Part shown: piece after piece, positions 1 to 12,292 of the stretch | Numbering within the stretch: the stretch's first letter is position 1 | Layout of the letters: every line of letters begins with the position of its first letter | Assembly (NCBI GenBank): GCA_000711775.1 | Contig: ARYC01000782.1 | Location: 1-64,000, forward strand | Direction: 5' to 3' | From: Oxytricha trifallax | Lineage: Eukaryota; Ciliophora; Spirotrichea; Sporadotrichida; Oxytrichidae | Length of the DNA: 64,000 nucleotides | Position numbers and translations under genes: made by a program | Notes under the pieces: generated by a model | What the model was told of the DNA's origin: nothing | Seen by the model: only the letters and a program-made list of their open reading frames with translations | Databases searched by the model: none

Positions 1-491
1 TTATGCTCTTAAGACCTCAGCATTTAATCGAATATATAGTTTAAATTAGTCTTATAAAATGGAACATTTAAGTCAATCACTCTCTTAATGCGATTGACTG
101 TCTTGTAAGATATTCCATTCATTTTATATATGTTAGCTATAGATTAAGCAGAGATGTGTAGCTCAGGAAAATGGCGATGGAACATCACAGCTCTCTAGGC
201 CAGAGAGAAGTGAGCCCAATATTTTATAGTCTTATCATTAATAAGATAGTCAATATGATACTGCTAAAATTTTAAGGGTCTCTTTGGCTTAGAATTAAGA
301 TGCTATCTCTTTAAATTCAATGCTAATAGACAGTGAGACCTCACATATGCTGGAGATTTATAGAGTAGCCTTGCTATAGACGTATAATTCAGAACAGGCT
401 TGAGTTATTCACTATATTCATCACATCCATATCCCAACTTAAACAATAAATCTATATACTGACAGTCATTTACAGACCCAAAACCTCGCAT
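1..491 (-). CDS. TBE transposase, N-terminal part (runs off window)
   Basis: The frame starts at an ATG at 491-489 (MRGFGS...) and stays open for 163 codons to the window edge if TAA/TAG are read as glutamine; at least seven such codons are used, so the standard code would show only fragments. It contains a helix-turn-helix-like stretch (AQSIANIYKMNGISYKTVNR, about residues 111-130) where Tc1/mariner-type transposases bind their terminal repeats, following a basic region. The TBE 42-kDa transposase belongs to the DDE superfamily and takes part in genome rearrangement, cutting TBE elements out. The catalytic DDE domain would lie to the left and is not visible, so intactness cannot be judged. 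No frameshift or TGA is seen in the visible part. Confidence 0.82.
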
Positions 492-628
492 ATACTCACT
501 TAAATTACTAATATTTAAACATTAAACCCTACATAAACCCTATTAAAACCTTAATAAAGTATGCACTAATAGTCTACTTTTATCAATCAAAAACTCAATC
601 AAACTACTGAAAGGGTTTTGGGGTTTTG
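1..628 (-). mobile_element. TBE-type transposon, one end (left-truncated by window)
   Basis: The element ends at 613-628 with GGGTTTTGGGGTTTTG, i.e. CAAAACCCCAAAACCC read inwards, the telomere-like terminus typical of TBE elements of oxytrichid ciliates. It is followed at 629-631 by AAT, which fits the ANT target duplicated by TBE insertion, although the other copy lies outside the window. A transposase reading frame starts about 120 bp inside the end and runs off the left edge. TBE elements are germline-limited and removed during macronuclear development. Family and transposase function are from established knowledge; the terminus and reading frame are seen directly. Confidence 0.87.
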
Positions 629-740
629 AATATACTTATCTCAATCAAGTAAATAATTATGTTTTATTCATTAAATTAGATGAAAAATTAAATTAAATTA
701 AAGAAAATTGAGGATGAAATGGTTTAAACTAAGGCCTGCT
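629..740. other. AT-rich spacer after TBE end
   Basis: Begins with the AAT target triplet next to the transposon; nothing else is recognised. Confidence 0.5.
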
Positions 741-1287
741 GAGGGTAGGCAGGGGGTTACAAGGTTCACCGCATGAGGGCCAGTCGGCGGGTTCAATCTG
801 TCAGATCCTAGACTCCTCGAGTCGTCTGCACGCTAAGGATTTCCCTGCATTAGATGAGCTACCTAGCGTGAGTCTAGCTTCCTAGGTAATAGGGAGCAGG
901 ATGAAGGTGGTGCTCAACCTTCAAAAGTGAAAAATAAGAACCATAGAAGCCAACGATAATGATTTTCTCCCACACCTGGTCGGGTTAATAAGGCTACCAC
1001 AGCGAAAGGACAGAGACTACTATCTCAGCAGCGGTGGAACCGGGAAAGAGTTTTCTCCAGACCTCCCTTTAATTATTTACAGGAAGCAGATCTCTGCGAG
1101 CTCTGCGGGGAATACTCCTAGTTCGCTAGGCTCTTATCTCATATGCATCTCGATACGGAGAGAAGTGGAAAGGAGGCGAGGTGGTTTTTCAAAGTTTTTC
1201 TAGTTCACGACTTGCCACGTCAACTAACTTCAGACACGTCTACATCACAACTAAGATTGATGGTTTGATTTTAGCATTAAACAGTGA
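741..1287 (+). repeat. GC-richer dispersed repeat, copy 1
   Basis: This island stands out from the ~80% AT surroundings and shares long near-identical blocks with 7992-8530 in the same orientation: GAGGG..GGCAGG at the start, CCAGTCGGCGGGTT..CAATCTG, TCAGATCCTAGACTCCTCGA and the following block to TTTCCCTGCATTAGATGAG, GAAGCCAACGATAA, CCACAGCGAAAGGA, AGCAGCGGTGG, and the closing ACTAAGATTGATGGTTTGAT to ACAGTGA. The part at about 1065-1195 differs from the second copy. There is no long open frame, so a non-coding repeat or structured RNA is more likely than a gene. It could be a SINE-like element, but no convincing Pol III promoter was found. Confidence 0.75.
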
Positions 1288-2606
1288 ATTGTTAAATATA
1301 AAATTTTGAGTATAACTCGTTAATCATCAATGGTTTCAACTTATCAAAAATAGCAATAATTAATAATATGATTCATTTGATTTATGCAAAAAACCCTTAC
1401 TTGTAAATTTATAAATAAATTATGTGTCATAAAATAAATCTTGTAACAATTACTCTAATTAATAAAACTCTATTCAGAGGGACTAATCCAAAAAGTTAAT
1501 TATTAATTACTAATATTAATAAAAGGTATGTACATTGATAGCCTATTAGTAATTTTACTCTTTAGTTATTCTAGACTATAAATGAATTAAATTAAATTAT
1601 TCTTTAATAACTAATATTTCTTAAAAAATAACATTTAGAGTTTAATAAATTAAATCATAGAAATTCATGGATATCTGATAAAATATAATAAATTAATAAA
1701 GATTTATTTAAAAGACATAATATGTAGAAAATTTTAGTCCATTGAATTTAATTTTTAAGCAAATCCTTAATTATTATCTATTTTTATTAATAAAAAATTT
1801 AAATTAGAGATAATAATAAATCTTTAATAGAAAATCAATATTTAATAAAATTTCATATTATACTATATACAATTAAAAGTTAAATCTTTACATTGTATCT
1901 AGAACATAATGCTGAAAATTTGACAAATATTCTTAAAATTAAAACTTTTTATTTAATTGTAAATAATATAGTTGGTAAATTTCAAATTACATCAGAAAAA
2001 TTAGCTTTTTAGAATTATATTCATAATAAATAATTCAATGGTTATACCATTTTATAAATTGATACCTGAATGTTTCAAATAATGTTAGTTTTTATTTCTT
2101 AAACAATTAAATTGTCATGATCTCAGCATTAAAATTTAAATATTTTTATTTAAAACTACTAAAATTAATTGTAATTAAATAATACTTCTTTAATAATTAT
2201 CAATATGCCATATTTGATTGAATATAAATTTATACTTTGATAGAATATTTAAATTGTAAAATATATTATTATCCTTTTATATAATTTATATAATACAAAT
2301 TTAACATATGAGCATATAATTGGCTTAAATCAGTATATAAGAAACTTGAAATCATTATAATTAATAAATAAAAAAATATAGAAATATTAAAAAGTAACAA
2401 TAAAAATAATAATTAAAATATTTACCAAATTCTCAAATTGAATACTCAAGTAATATATGATATTTTTGAAGATTTTTTTGGGAATAATTATTTAATTTAT
2501 TAAAATTTTCAAATTTTAAGCTTATAAATTAAATATTATTTTATGAAAAAATGTAAATATATTTAACAAAAAAGGGGGAAAATTAGTGTAAATAAACTTA
2601 TTGCTC
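1288..2606. other. AT-rich germline-limited DNA, no gene seen
   Basis: Very AT-rich with frequent TGA in all frames; only the 39 bp motif at 2307-2345 is recognisable. Confidence 0.5.
2307..2345 (+). repeat. 39 bp dispersed motif, copy 1
   Basis: Consensus built from seven copies: TATGAGCATTTAATTGGC followed by TTAAATTAGCATATAAGAAAC, then an A-rich tail. All copies found lie on the plus strand, 2.4-8.4 kb apart, within 2-42 kb, and none in the gene block. After about 80 bp the copies diverge. Function unknown; it may be the conserved end of an old repeat family. Confidence 0.7.
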
Positions 2607-2975
2607 ATTATTGTAGAAATACATTTGAATTTGCAAAATTAATTTGAATTAAATATATAGTAATACAAAGTCGTGGCAGTTAAAGTTGGCCAAATTAAAC
2701 GATCTAGGGCTCATTAGATAGGGATTTCAAAATTAGCTGGACTTTGCTATTGGCGGTACTATTTTATCGCATCCCCAGAGCGAGATAACTTCACTTTTAT
2801 TAAATACATCTAAATTCATTAAATTATACCAACACATTAATGTGAAGTTATCTCGCTCTGGGGATGCGATAAAATAGTACCGCCAATAGTAAAATCCAGC
2901 TAATTTTGAATTCCCTATCTAATGAGCCCTAGATCGTTTAATTTGGCCAACTTTAACTGCCACGATTTTGTATTC

Positions 2976-3650
2976 AGTCAAAATAAGATAAAAATCTGAA
3001 ATATTTAAATTCTTAAAATACATAGAAATTATAAATAAATCATTCTCCAAACATAATTATAATTATTTATTAGAAATTTGTTTGAATTTTATATTATTAT
3101 ATTAAATATGGGCTCAAGTGGTAAATTTTATATTTTTACTACTTGAGCCCATTTCTTATATTATTAAAATATATATATTAATATCTCATAAATTTTATTT
3201 TAATTTTTTATTTAAAACTTAATTACTTTTCTACTAAAATTAAAGTTAATTTATTCATTATTTAATATTTTAATAAAATAATTTATTTTATACATTAAAA
3301 ATATTTATTTTTTAAGATTTGATACTTATCATAGAAATTTATTTTAAAATTACTCATGTTAATATATAGGAATAAATTAAACTTAATTTTAATAAAAAGC
3401 AAACTTCCTTTCAGTTTCCTATTATTAATTAAAGTACTTAAAGAAGTAAATTAAAAATTTTAATATATATAATTGGCTTAAGTTGCAAAAATAAATATGT
3501 TTAAATACATTAATTCATAATAAAATAAAATTCGTTCATAAATTGCAAATATTTCTAATATGAAATGTTAAAAACGAATAAAGTTAGTATAATATATATT
3601 TCTTTGTATTTAATGATTTCTTTTTTGACGATTTTTATACTATTTTGACT
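2976..3650. mobile_element. Insertion nested in the palindromic element
   Basis: This 675 bp segment is absent at the corresponding place of the copy at 36189-36608. It is bounded by inverted repeats, AGTCAAAATA at 2976-2985 and TATTTTGACT at 3641-3650, whose similarity continues to 21 bp with two mismatches (TAAAAATC / GATTTTTA). No coding sequence was recognised. It looks like a small DNA element that jumped into an older one. Confidence 0.6.
3108..3152. repeat. Short perfect hairpin
   Basis: ATGGGCTCAAGT is followed after a 21 bp AT-rich loop by its exact reverse complement ACTTGAGCCCAT. It lies inside the nested insertion and is GC-richer than its surroundings. Confidence 0.75.
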
Positions 3651-3707
3651 AATTACTAAATATTTAATTCAAATCTATTTTGCAAATTCAAATGTATTTC
3701 TACAATA

Positions 3708-4203
3708 TTAATCATTTAAATAAACTAAATTATAACAAAATATTTATAATATTATATAATAGAAAGATAAATTTATTATAATAAAATTTTAAATTATATT
3801 ATGCTTATTTAAATTATATAATGTTTAAAGGGAGAGTTTTTATTAAGTTATTAATACGGATGGAACCATTACCCTAATTTGATTTTATGAATGATATTTA
3901 AATTTTTATTTAAAATGATATAAAAAATAATGTATAATTTATCATTTATGTGTAAAATATTAGAAATACCTTTTTTTTAAAAAAAAAGAATAATATAATA
4001 TTGATATGTATATTCTCAGATTTGTGATTTAGCATAATAGAATAAAGGTGATTCACAGCAAAATCAATATAAAATAGATATGTATTATTGCTGCTAACTA
4101 CAAATAATTTAATTCAGAGGTTTATTTCCTTGAGTTTCATTTTTTCTATATTGTTTCAATATAAATTATAAATATAAAAAGTTATAAATTAATCCTTTTA
4201 TGA
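3708..4203. other. AT-rich DNA, no gene seen
   Basis: No open frame of gene-like composition and no repeat recognised. Confidence 0.5.
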
Positions 4204-5084
4204 TTAAAGAGCATAGTAAAATATTACTGTTCGGCAATTAAACAATCAATCGATATTTTCTCTTTTGATTATAAGTAAGGAATTCTAATGACTGGAGTGC
4301 ATATCAAAAAGAGGAAGGAAAAAATCATAAATATAAAGCAATCCTTTTAAAAATTAGCACTATCAATGCTTAACTTCGTTAACGAACATCACATTATAGG
4401 CTATCCTCATTTCAAAAAGAATGTGAATATAGGGTAGTAAGAAAATATTTTTTTAAATGAAGAAAACTATCATATTATAAATTTCAACAAAGAAATTAAA
4501 AAAAGTAATTATAAGTTTATCAAATTTCTTTCAAATTAAGAGTGAAAAGTTTAAATCCTTTTGATATCAAACCTATTATTATTATCAACATCGAAGGATA
4601 CTCACCACAAAATAATCTTAAGAATCATTTTAATAAGCTTTCAAAAAAGTATTACACATAAATTCTGAGATTACCTCATTAGGAAAAATATGAATCCTTG
4701 CACAAACGGATTTGCTAACTTTATTAAATCAATACTTCATCTTAACTATATTATTAAGCAGAAAATTTTAAGAAGAAAAATCATAGTTAAATCCTCCAAA
4801 ATATATAGCAGAGGTTCTTAAATAATTTGAGGAAAACGCATGCTACTTATAAATAATCAGAATATTTTGAAAATTAAGCTAATCAAGCAAGAAGAATAAG
4901 ATTACTGTGCATTTATACCTTCCATTTGTTCAATGAGGTCCCATACACCCCATCAAATCAATTATTATTTTATTTACATTAATTTTAATAATTACATTAT
5001 ATTTTAACATTATTAAAAATCATTAAAGGGTTGGTTATTTAAATCACAATTTATTAGACTAAAAATAACTGTCATTAGCATTGA
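4204..5084 (+). pseudogene. Unidentified coding-like sequence in two frames
   Basis: Two overlapping TGA-free frames have gene-like composition under the ciliate code. The first (4204-4545, ATG at 4288) encodes MTGVHIKKRK... and ...NEHHIIGYPHFKKNVNIG. The second (4461-5084, 207 codons before TGA) encodes a Lys/Gln-rich stretch including PQNNLKNHFNKLSKKYYTQI and SLHKRICQLYQ. A third frame near 4290-4370 is also plausible (NDWSAYQKEEGKNHKYKAIL). This mixture suggests a decayed gene with frameshifts, a germline-limited gene interrupted by short IESs, or an old transposon ORF. I recognise no family. AT-rich random sequence can give 100-codon frames, so the claim rests on composition and the 207-codon frame. 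Confidence 0.4.
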
Positions 5085-7991
5085 TAATTTTTAAAAACAA
5101 GCATTTTTTATTGGAATAAAACATATAAAAAGATTATTTTAATTGGTTTTTCAAATAATAAGTATTTAAACAAAAAAAGGGTTAAGAGAATAAGCATTAT
5201 TAAGGTAAGACCTTTTAAACATGATTTGATTTATGAATAAGGAAAGATTAAAAGATATTTATAAAATAAATGGAATTGAGATATTTGAGAAATTTTCTAA
5301 AAGTAATAGATTCATAATTTTATTGTTTAATATTAATTAATATCTTGAATTATTTAAGTTTAAAATATTAAATGAAAATAATCATAAAATAAGATGCATA
5401 TAACTTTACAATTTTTTCTCAAAAAATATAGAAAAAGTGAGCAAAGTATAATAATCTGATCATAAATCATAAATTTTTATTTTAATACTTAATTAAATGT
5501 ATATAAATATATAATAAATAAGGCTTAATTGTATTTTTTTTAATAATATTTTCTTTAAGGTTTAACATCTTCTTTGATAATAAAAATAATATTCTCATAA
5601 AAGACCTTCGATTAGTGAAATGAGATACAATAGCTATTTCGGACTTTGCATTAAAAAGCTTTATGAAAATAAATGATATAGAGGTATTAGTAGTTTTTAT
5701 TTATTAAGTGGATAAATAATAAGTGGTTATAATTATTAAGCATTAATATAAATATATTAATTATTTATTAAAGTGGTTTTATAAAAAAATTGAGTTAATT
5801 TCACATTTTTATTTTATTTTACTAAAATTTATTTTTTTATTGAAATAAATAGAATTATTATATATTAACTTTCAATTAATTAATAAAGTAAATTCTTTGA
5901 ATATAAAGCAGTTAATAAAAAATTATTAGACATCATAACTTACTCTATTAAAAAAAATAATTCTAATATAAATTTAAATTAGATTCTACTATATTTTATG
6001 AATCAAATATTTGATAAATATCCCATTCGAGATGGATATTTAAATTTAATCAAAAATAAATTGTTTATTTTTAAAATGGTATTCCTCATATTTTTTTTTT
6101 TGTTGAGTATCTACCAATTTTTTAATTTTCCCTATCACTAAAAATTAATAAGTCTAACAATAATTATTGTTTAAGTTTAAACTTTTCATAAAAATTTAAA
6201 GGCTTGATTGATTCAACACTATTTTAATATAAAGGAATATTTTTAATATTTTACTTTTATCAATATATAATTTACTTAAATTCATTATAATTTAATGTTT
6301 AATTTATTTATAATATAATCACATCCATTTAAAATAAATCTAAGTCGATATGATTAATAGATCCATTCTATTTTTAATAATAAATTTAAGAAAAAGGGGA
6401 ATTCTACTGATGATGAATTTAAAATGTAAGAATTAGGGTTTTTCATTATGATATTAATGGTAATTTAAATAATTATGATTTCAATGGTACACATAATCTT
6501 ACATCATAGTGGTACATTTATATTAATATTTTATTAAATTGAAAGTTATTTTTTAATTGTTTTTAATTTTAAAATGGTTTAGAAATTAATGTCGGATAAG
6601 CATTAGACGTATTATATAAAATAAATTTCTATTACAAACAATAAGCTACTTTTATGTATACTTCATATCCATTGCTTATCACTTATTTAAAATATATTTA
6701 TTAGTTTATTAAATTTATATTTAAATAAACATAATTTATAGTTATCTTGATAGAGTTAAGAAGCATATTACTAAATATAATGAAATTGAATCATTAAAAA
6801 CTGAAAGTTTAATTATATAAATAATGTATAAGGTAATAGAAATGATTAATAATTTAGGAACCTATAATTAAAGAGCATTATTTATTGGACTTATTAAGAG
6901 AAATGTATTTAAAGAAAATTTATAAAAAAAATTATTTATAATGGTCGCTTCAAAAATACCCTATAGTTTTTAAATGACAGTAAATTAATAAAACGATTAA
7001 TTGCAAAAGAGCATAATCTATATAATTTAATAATATAAAATATGAATTGATTAAATTACTATATAAAGAAATTTAAATATTCTTTGATTATATTGAGTAA
7101 AAAAATAATAAAATTACATAAATTTTAAATTTTTCTATGCCTTCATGTTTAAATCAAGATAATTACTAATAAGATGATTAAATGTAAATAATAAAGGGGT
7201 CTTGATAGATATAAATTAACAAAAATAATGGTTTGTTAATTAATTTATTATCATACGGCTAACAATATAAATTAATTAAATATAATTTTTTATTAATTTA
7301 TTATATTAATTATTTTTATGAAAAACTAGAATAGTGAGATTTCATAGAACTAACTTAGAGATAATTTTTTTTAATTAATATATAAGGGATATGAGAAATT
7401 TCAAGAATTTAAATTCTTAAAGGGTAATTTTCAATCAATAATACTTAGAGAGGATTTTATGCAATTAAAATAATAAGAAAAGTAATTGCAAAAAATGTTA
7501 TATTAAGTAGTTAAGAATTAATAGCTTGAATTTCTGAATAAAATTTATGGAACAATATTGATTAAAATTATATTTATCAATTATTAAAAATATGTTATAT
7601 TAAAAATATAACTCATAAATTTATTAATAATATCAAATAAATTTAAAAAGTCAACCGAGGAAAAATTTTTACACAACTTGGTCAATCTAATCATTAATAA
7701 TAATAATTATAAATTTTCAAATAAAATAAAAAATATTATAATATAAGAAACATATTAAAATTGAAAATCCTTAGTATAATTGGGAATTTAGATATGAATA
7801 AAAATAAAAGTATAAATATATTTATGAATTTTATAAACTTAATAATAAATTATAAATAATTAATAATAAAATAAGGAAGTATTATGAATTTCAAAAAAAA
7901 TAATATTGAATGTTCACCATGAATATGGTAGTATTCAAGGATTATTAAAATATATTTTTAAACAATAAATAGATTAGATAAATCCTAAAAT
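5085..7991. other. AT-rich DNA, no gene seen
   Basis: About 2.9 kb of low-complexity AT-rich DNA with scattered AAAGGG tracts. No repeat or convincing coding stretch was recognised. Confidence 0.5.
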
Positions 7992-8530
7992 GAGGGCAGG
8001 TAGGGGTTGCTGGGCGCAGCGCATGAGGGACCAGTCGGCGGGTTTCAATCTGTCAGATCCTAGACTCCTCGAGTCGTCTGCACGCTAAGGATTTCCCTGC
8101 ATTAGATGAGTTACCTGGCTTGAGTTCAGTTTCCTAGGTAATAGGGAGCTGGATGAATGTACGCTCTGCCTTCGATAGTGAGAAGACGGAAAAGATTGAA
8201 GCCAACGATAAGGATTTTTCTCCCACACCGGCTTAGGGTGCTGAAGATACCACAGCGAAAGGATAGGGATTACGTTTCCCAGCAGCGGTGGGACCGGTAA
8301 GCGTTTTTCTCCATCTTCTGTCACTCAGTTGGATCTCAAAAGCTCTGTCCCCAGGTACAAACTGTGGTGGCATCTTGATTTTGGGCGAAGACTGGGTAAT
8401 AGCGAGAATGGTTTTTTCGGAGTTTTCTACTTCATGACTGCCACGTCACGTAAGTTTGCCATGTCAACTCAATCAAATACGTCTACGTCACGACTAAGAT
8501 TGATGGTTTGATTTTAGTATTAAACAGTGA
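7992..8530 (+). repeat. GC-richer dispersed repeat, copy 2
   Basis: Second copy of the 741-1287 repeat, in direct orientation 7.25 kb away. Its central part (about 8315-8445) differs from copy 1. Open frames of 60-79 codons on both strands here are not conserved between the copies, so they are unlikely to be genes. Confidence 0.75.
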
Positions 8531-9503
8531 TATGTTAAAATTTATTTGACTTTAAATCATTAATCATAATAAGAGATTCTTAAAAATTGTATTATTATAA
8601 CAACAATAAAATTATTGAAAATTCAGTAGAATATAAAAGAAAATGATATAAAATAATTTAATTACATGCTAATGGCTTTTTAGATTCAATAAAAATTATA
8701 ATATTTTACATAAGTAATTAATGTATTATATTTTTAGCACAAAAATTAATTGGCTATATAATTATATGATTAATTTAATTTATCTAAAATTAATAAATAG
8801 TCTTAATTTAATAATTCAACTAAAGCAGATAAAGTTAATTATAAATATTTGTTAAAATTGTTAAACTATGAAATCTAAACTTAATTAGTTAGTAAATAAT
8901 AAAGATTAAATCTATTGTATAGATTAAGAATAACAAATCAAGACATTAATTTTATTATTTATAAATGTTTAATTATTAATTATCTTAATTTTTGTTCTTT
9001 ATTCTTAATTATTCAAAATACAAATCATTGTGAAATAATATATATTTTACTTGGTTTAAAATTTGTAATAAATAAATATTAAATTTGAGTATTCAAAAGA
9101 TTGCAGCAAAAGTCAAAAAATTTAATTTATAAATTAAATACTCAATAAATATATGTAATTATATATATTTTTCCTTTTAAAATATAAAAAATGTCATTGC
9201 TCTATAGTTGATAGTATTATAGTGTTCTTTTTAAAGCATATTGTATAATTTATTTATTAAAAAGTATTTTATTTGTTAAATTATTTAATAAGACATATTA
9301 GTTGAAATTTGAATATTAACCCTCTTTTGTAAAGGAAGGGAAGTTGTAATTTTACTCTAGTAAATAAAGACATTAAATCATTAACACAGAAAAAGTTAAA
9401 TAACTTATTTGAAATGATATTAAAAATTTTGTATTTTTGTTAAAAATAATAAAACGGTGCTGTATTGAAAGTTTATTTTTTAAACTAATTGTGATTTTTA
9501 TGA
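8531..9503. other. AT-rich DNA, no gene seen
   Basis: Nothing recognised in this stretch. Confidence 0.5.
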
Positions 9504-10375
9504 TTTTTAAATATTTAATTAATTACATAAAACTATTTCTGCAATTTTAAAGAGTTTCTCAAAACTTAATATAATACAATCTTGTAATTGAATACAATTA
9601 AGTTCAAAAAGATTCAGCTAAATCTAACATAAACTCTCATATAACCATATTAGCCCCAAATTCCTTTTTAAATCAAAAATAGGATAACGAATATCTCAAG
9701 TATTAGGCAGATTTTAATTATAAATTAGTTAAAAAAGCCTGTGATCGAGGAATTTCAAGGATATTATTTGAAAAAGTTAAAAAACTAAAAATTACCTCTT
9801 GCAAGAATCTAGAAAATTATGAAATCCGATTCAGTTGTTATAGTGGTCAGTGCTGAAGCCCCTATTTTATTAGCAAAGGATTGTGAAATTTTTATAAATT
9901 AGATGACTCATATATTTTAAAACTATGCTAAAAAGAATAACAGAAAGATTATATAACGAAATGATATTTCAGCTACCATTAAAAACATTAAACTTATAAT
10001 TTCTTGCTTGATATTATCCACAGAGATGTAACTATTAACAATGTTATAGAGAAACAAATGTCGCATTTCTACCGTTAACTACTTGATGATGCCTGGGACA
10101 TCTTACAATTGCTAGAGACTCAACATATTCAACATAAATTGAAACAGCTTAAATAAAGAGCAAAACTTTCAAAGTATTTATTGATCAATGTTTTATTATG
10201 TTTATTAAATAGTTATTTTTCTGAAGAACTTTTTTTTACATAATTAATTTTAAGAGTTGTAATTTTTACAAATCCTCATTTATAATTTTCAATAATAATA
10301 ATAAATTATTAAAATTAATCTTGCTTTATTAGAATCTTATATTTTTATAGGCAAAAATTATATATTAACTTGTGA
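9504..10375 (+). pseudogene. NF-YC (HAP5)-like histone-fold gene, frameshifted
   Basis: Reading TAA/TAG as Gln, frame 1 (from 9504) gives a Gln-rich N-terminal part, then KLPLARIQKIMKSD at 9789, VSAEAPILLAKDCEIFINQM and QRNDISATIKNI (to about 9990). These match in order the conserved histone-fold motifs of NF-YC, the CCAAT-binding factor subunit that pairs with NF-YB. The family then continues as a FLxDIVPRD-type motif; here it is found as FLLDIIHRDV (from 10001) in another frame, followed by a coiled-coil-like tail ending at TGA 10373-10375. Twenty bases separate the two motifs where homologs have a multiple of three (seven residues), so one base appears to be missing. No ATG precedes the core in frame. 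It may be a pseudogene, a germline-limited gene, or one segment of a gene whose other pieces lie elsewhere. Confidence 0.68.
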
Positions 10376-12292
10376 AAACAATTAAGATAATTATTATTAA
10401 AAATTTATGAAAGATAGATTTATGATGAATAAATTCATTCTATGAATATAATTTTTTTCCATTAAAAATTCTGATTGGAATGCAATTATTTATACTTTAT
10501 CAATACATTTATTATAGTATTTCTCGTATTACTTATACACAATTATATTCAAATTTAATAAATTCTACGGCTATTTATTTATTATCAATGACATTTAAAA
10601 TTCTTTTTTATCTTTTATCATAAACAATTAAATTAAAAATAATATTTTAAATTAATATTCCATGATTTAAACAAAAGGAATATTATTTATATTACAATAT
10701 TTAAATTTAATCTTAAATACATATTATTCGATTTATGAGTATTTTATTGGCTTAAATTAGCTTATCAGGAACTTGAAATAAATATAATTATAAATTAAAA
10801 ATAAACATATTAGAAATAATAATAATAATAATAATTAATACTAGGTTTCATTTACAAATTTATTAAGAGTGGTAAATGAAAAATTGCTTCATATTTTTCA
10901 GAGTATTACCTATGATATTTATTGAAATAGGAATTAAAAATACATCGATTTTAAACTGTATTTCTAATAACATAGTAATTTAATTAAAAAAGCAAAACTT
11001 ATAATAATTTTATAAGGGCTTTTAGAACAGGACCTATTTAATAGATTGTTTTTTATGAAGAATTGAGTAAACTAATTATAGGAATTAAATTAAATAATAA
11101 TGCATATTGATAAATTGAAAGTATCAATTTAAAAATAATAAAAAATAATTATATATTTATCTGTTTTCGCATAAATTAATATAGCTAGCATGAGAGTTTC
11201 TAGTTATTTGAAACAAAGATATTGATAAAATTAAAAATTAAGAATCAACTTAAAATAATTATAGCATAGATATTTTATTGAGCTCTCTAAATACCTCGAT
11301 ATTGAATAAATTTATCAGTTCAATCATAGCAAAGGAATTTTTAATTATAATTGAAAAGGGAAATTATGATATTAATGAATTCAAATAATATTGATTAAAA
11401 CAATATAACAAAATAAATATATTTAAATCAAGTGTATAGTAATTTATACAAATAATTATATTTTTGTATAATGTTATTATGTAATAAATGTTATGATATG
11501 TTATAATTAGGTTTGGAACTGAAAAAAATCAATTGAATTATTGAATTAATAGCATGGAATGATAACCTTTCTTCAATGAAAATAAAATATTAAATCTTAA
11601 TAATTTCAATATATTTTAAGGCATAAAAACTCTCCTGGAAAATTTAGGGGATTAATGAGATAATATTAATTAAAGACTTCTAAAGAATTTAATAAACAAA
11701 AAATAAGTAAATTCTAAGATGATAAGACTAATATAATTATTGAGATGACTATATAAATTTATTCATTAAAGGTTAGTCATTAATATTAAATCAATGGTAG
11801 TAATAAAACAGCATAATTGGAATTATTAATGTGAAATAATTAAAATTAAAATTTTAAAAGTGATAAATTTTATAATATATTTTTGATATTACAAAATAAA
11901 TATTATTTGTAATTGTATTTGTTATTTTCTTGAAAAATAAATATAATAAACGTATTTAAAATTATTTCATGATATTGATGCACAATAGTTATTCTAATTT
12001 GCTACATGTTATAAAAGATTTATTTTAATTGTTAATTATAAGGGAACATATTCATGGGTAATATGAGGATAAACTTAAAAGTAATAATTACTATTTTAAA
12101 CTTAGTGGACTAAATGAGCTAGAATTATAGCTAATCAACCTTATAATAATATTAAGTTTAAATAAATTAGCCAATAAGTGGACCTGTTACTTTTGAATGA
12201 TTCAATTTATTAATAGGTTGTTTCAATTACTCAAAAATGTAAATAAGTTCATGGATATTAAAACATAATTATAATTATATTCTTCTAAATAA
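10376..12292. other. AT-rich DNA, no gene seen
   Basis: Apart from the 39 bp motif at 10734 nothing is recognised. Confidence 0.5.
10734..10772 (+). repeat. 39 bp dispersed motif, copy 2
   Basis: TATGAGTATTTTATTGGC then TTAAATTAGC..TCAGGAAC; several mismatches to the consensus. Confidence 0.6.

Larger units (their letters stand above)
2609..3707. repeat. Palindromic MITE-like element, copy 1 (with insertion)
   Basis: The ends are TATTGTAGAAATAC... (2609) and its reverse complement ...GTATTTCTACAATA (to 3707). The core 2664-2972 is a near-perfect palindrome around a short AT loop, with arms running from GTGGCAGTTAAAG through GGCGGTACTATTTTATCGCA to AGATAACTTCAC. The same architecture occurs at 12293-12700 and 36189-36608. 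No reading frame is seen, so it would be a non-autonomous element. The right arm is split by a separate insertion. Confidence 0.8.

Noticed and set aside
770..810. tRNA-like Pol III promoter in the GC-rich repeat
   Set aside because: The GGTTCAATC B-box resemblance is partial, differs between the two copies (an extra T in copy 2), and no correctly spaced A box or cloverleaf was found.
6380..6500. EF-hand-like stretch HYDINGNLNNYDFNG
   Set aside because: It lacks the glycine at loop position 6, has no second hand, and the upstream acidic part is in another frame.
8085..8511. Short standard-code ORFs on both strands in repeat copy 2
   Set aside because: They are not preserved in copy 1 of the repeat, so they are chance frames in GC-richer DNA.
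741..8530. LTR retrotransposon bounded by the two direct repeats
   Set aside because: No TG...CA ends, no primer-binding site or polypurine tract recognised, the middles of the repeats differ, and no reverse transcriptase motif is visible between them.
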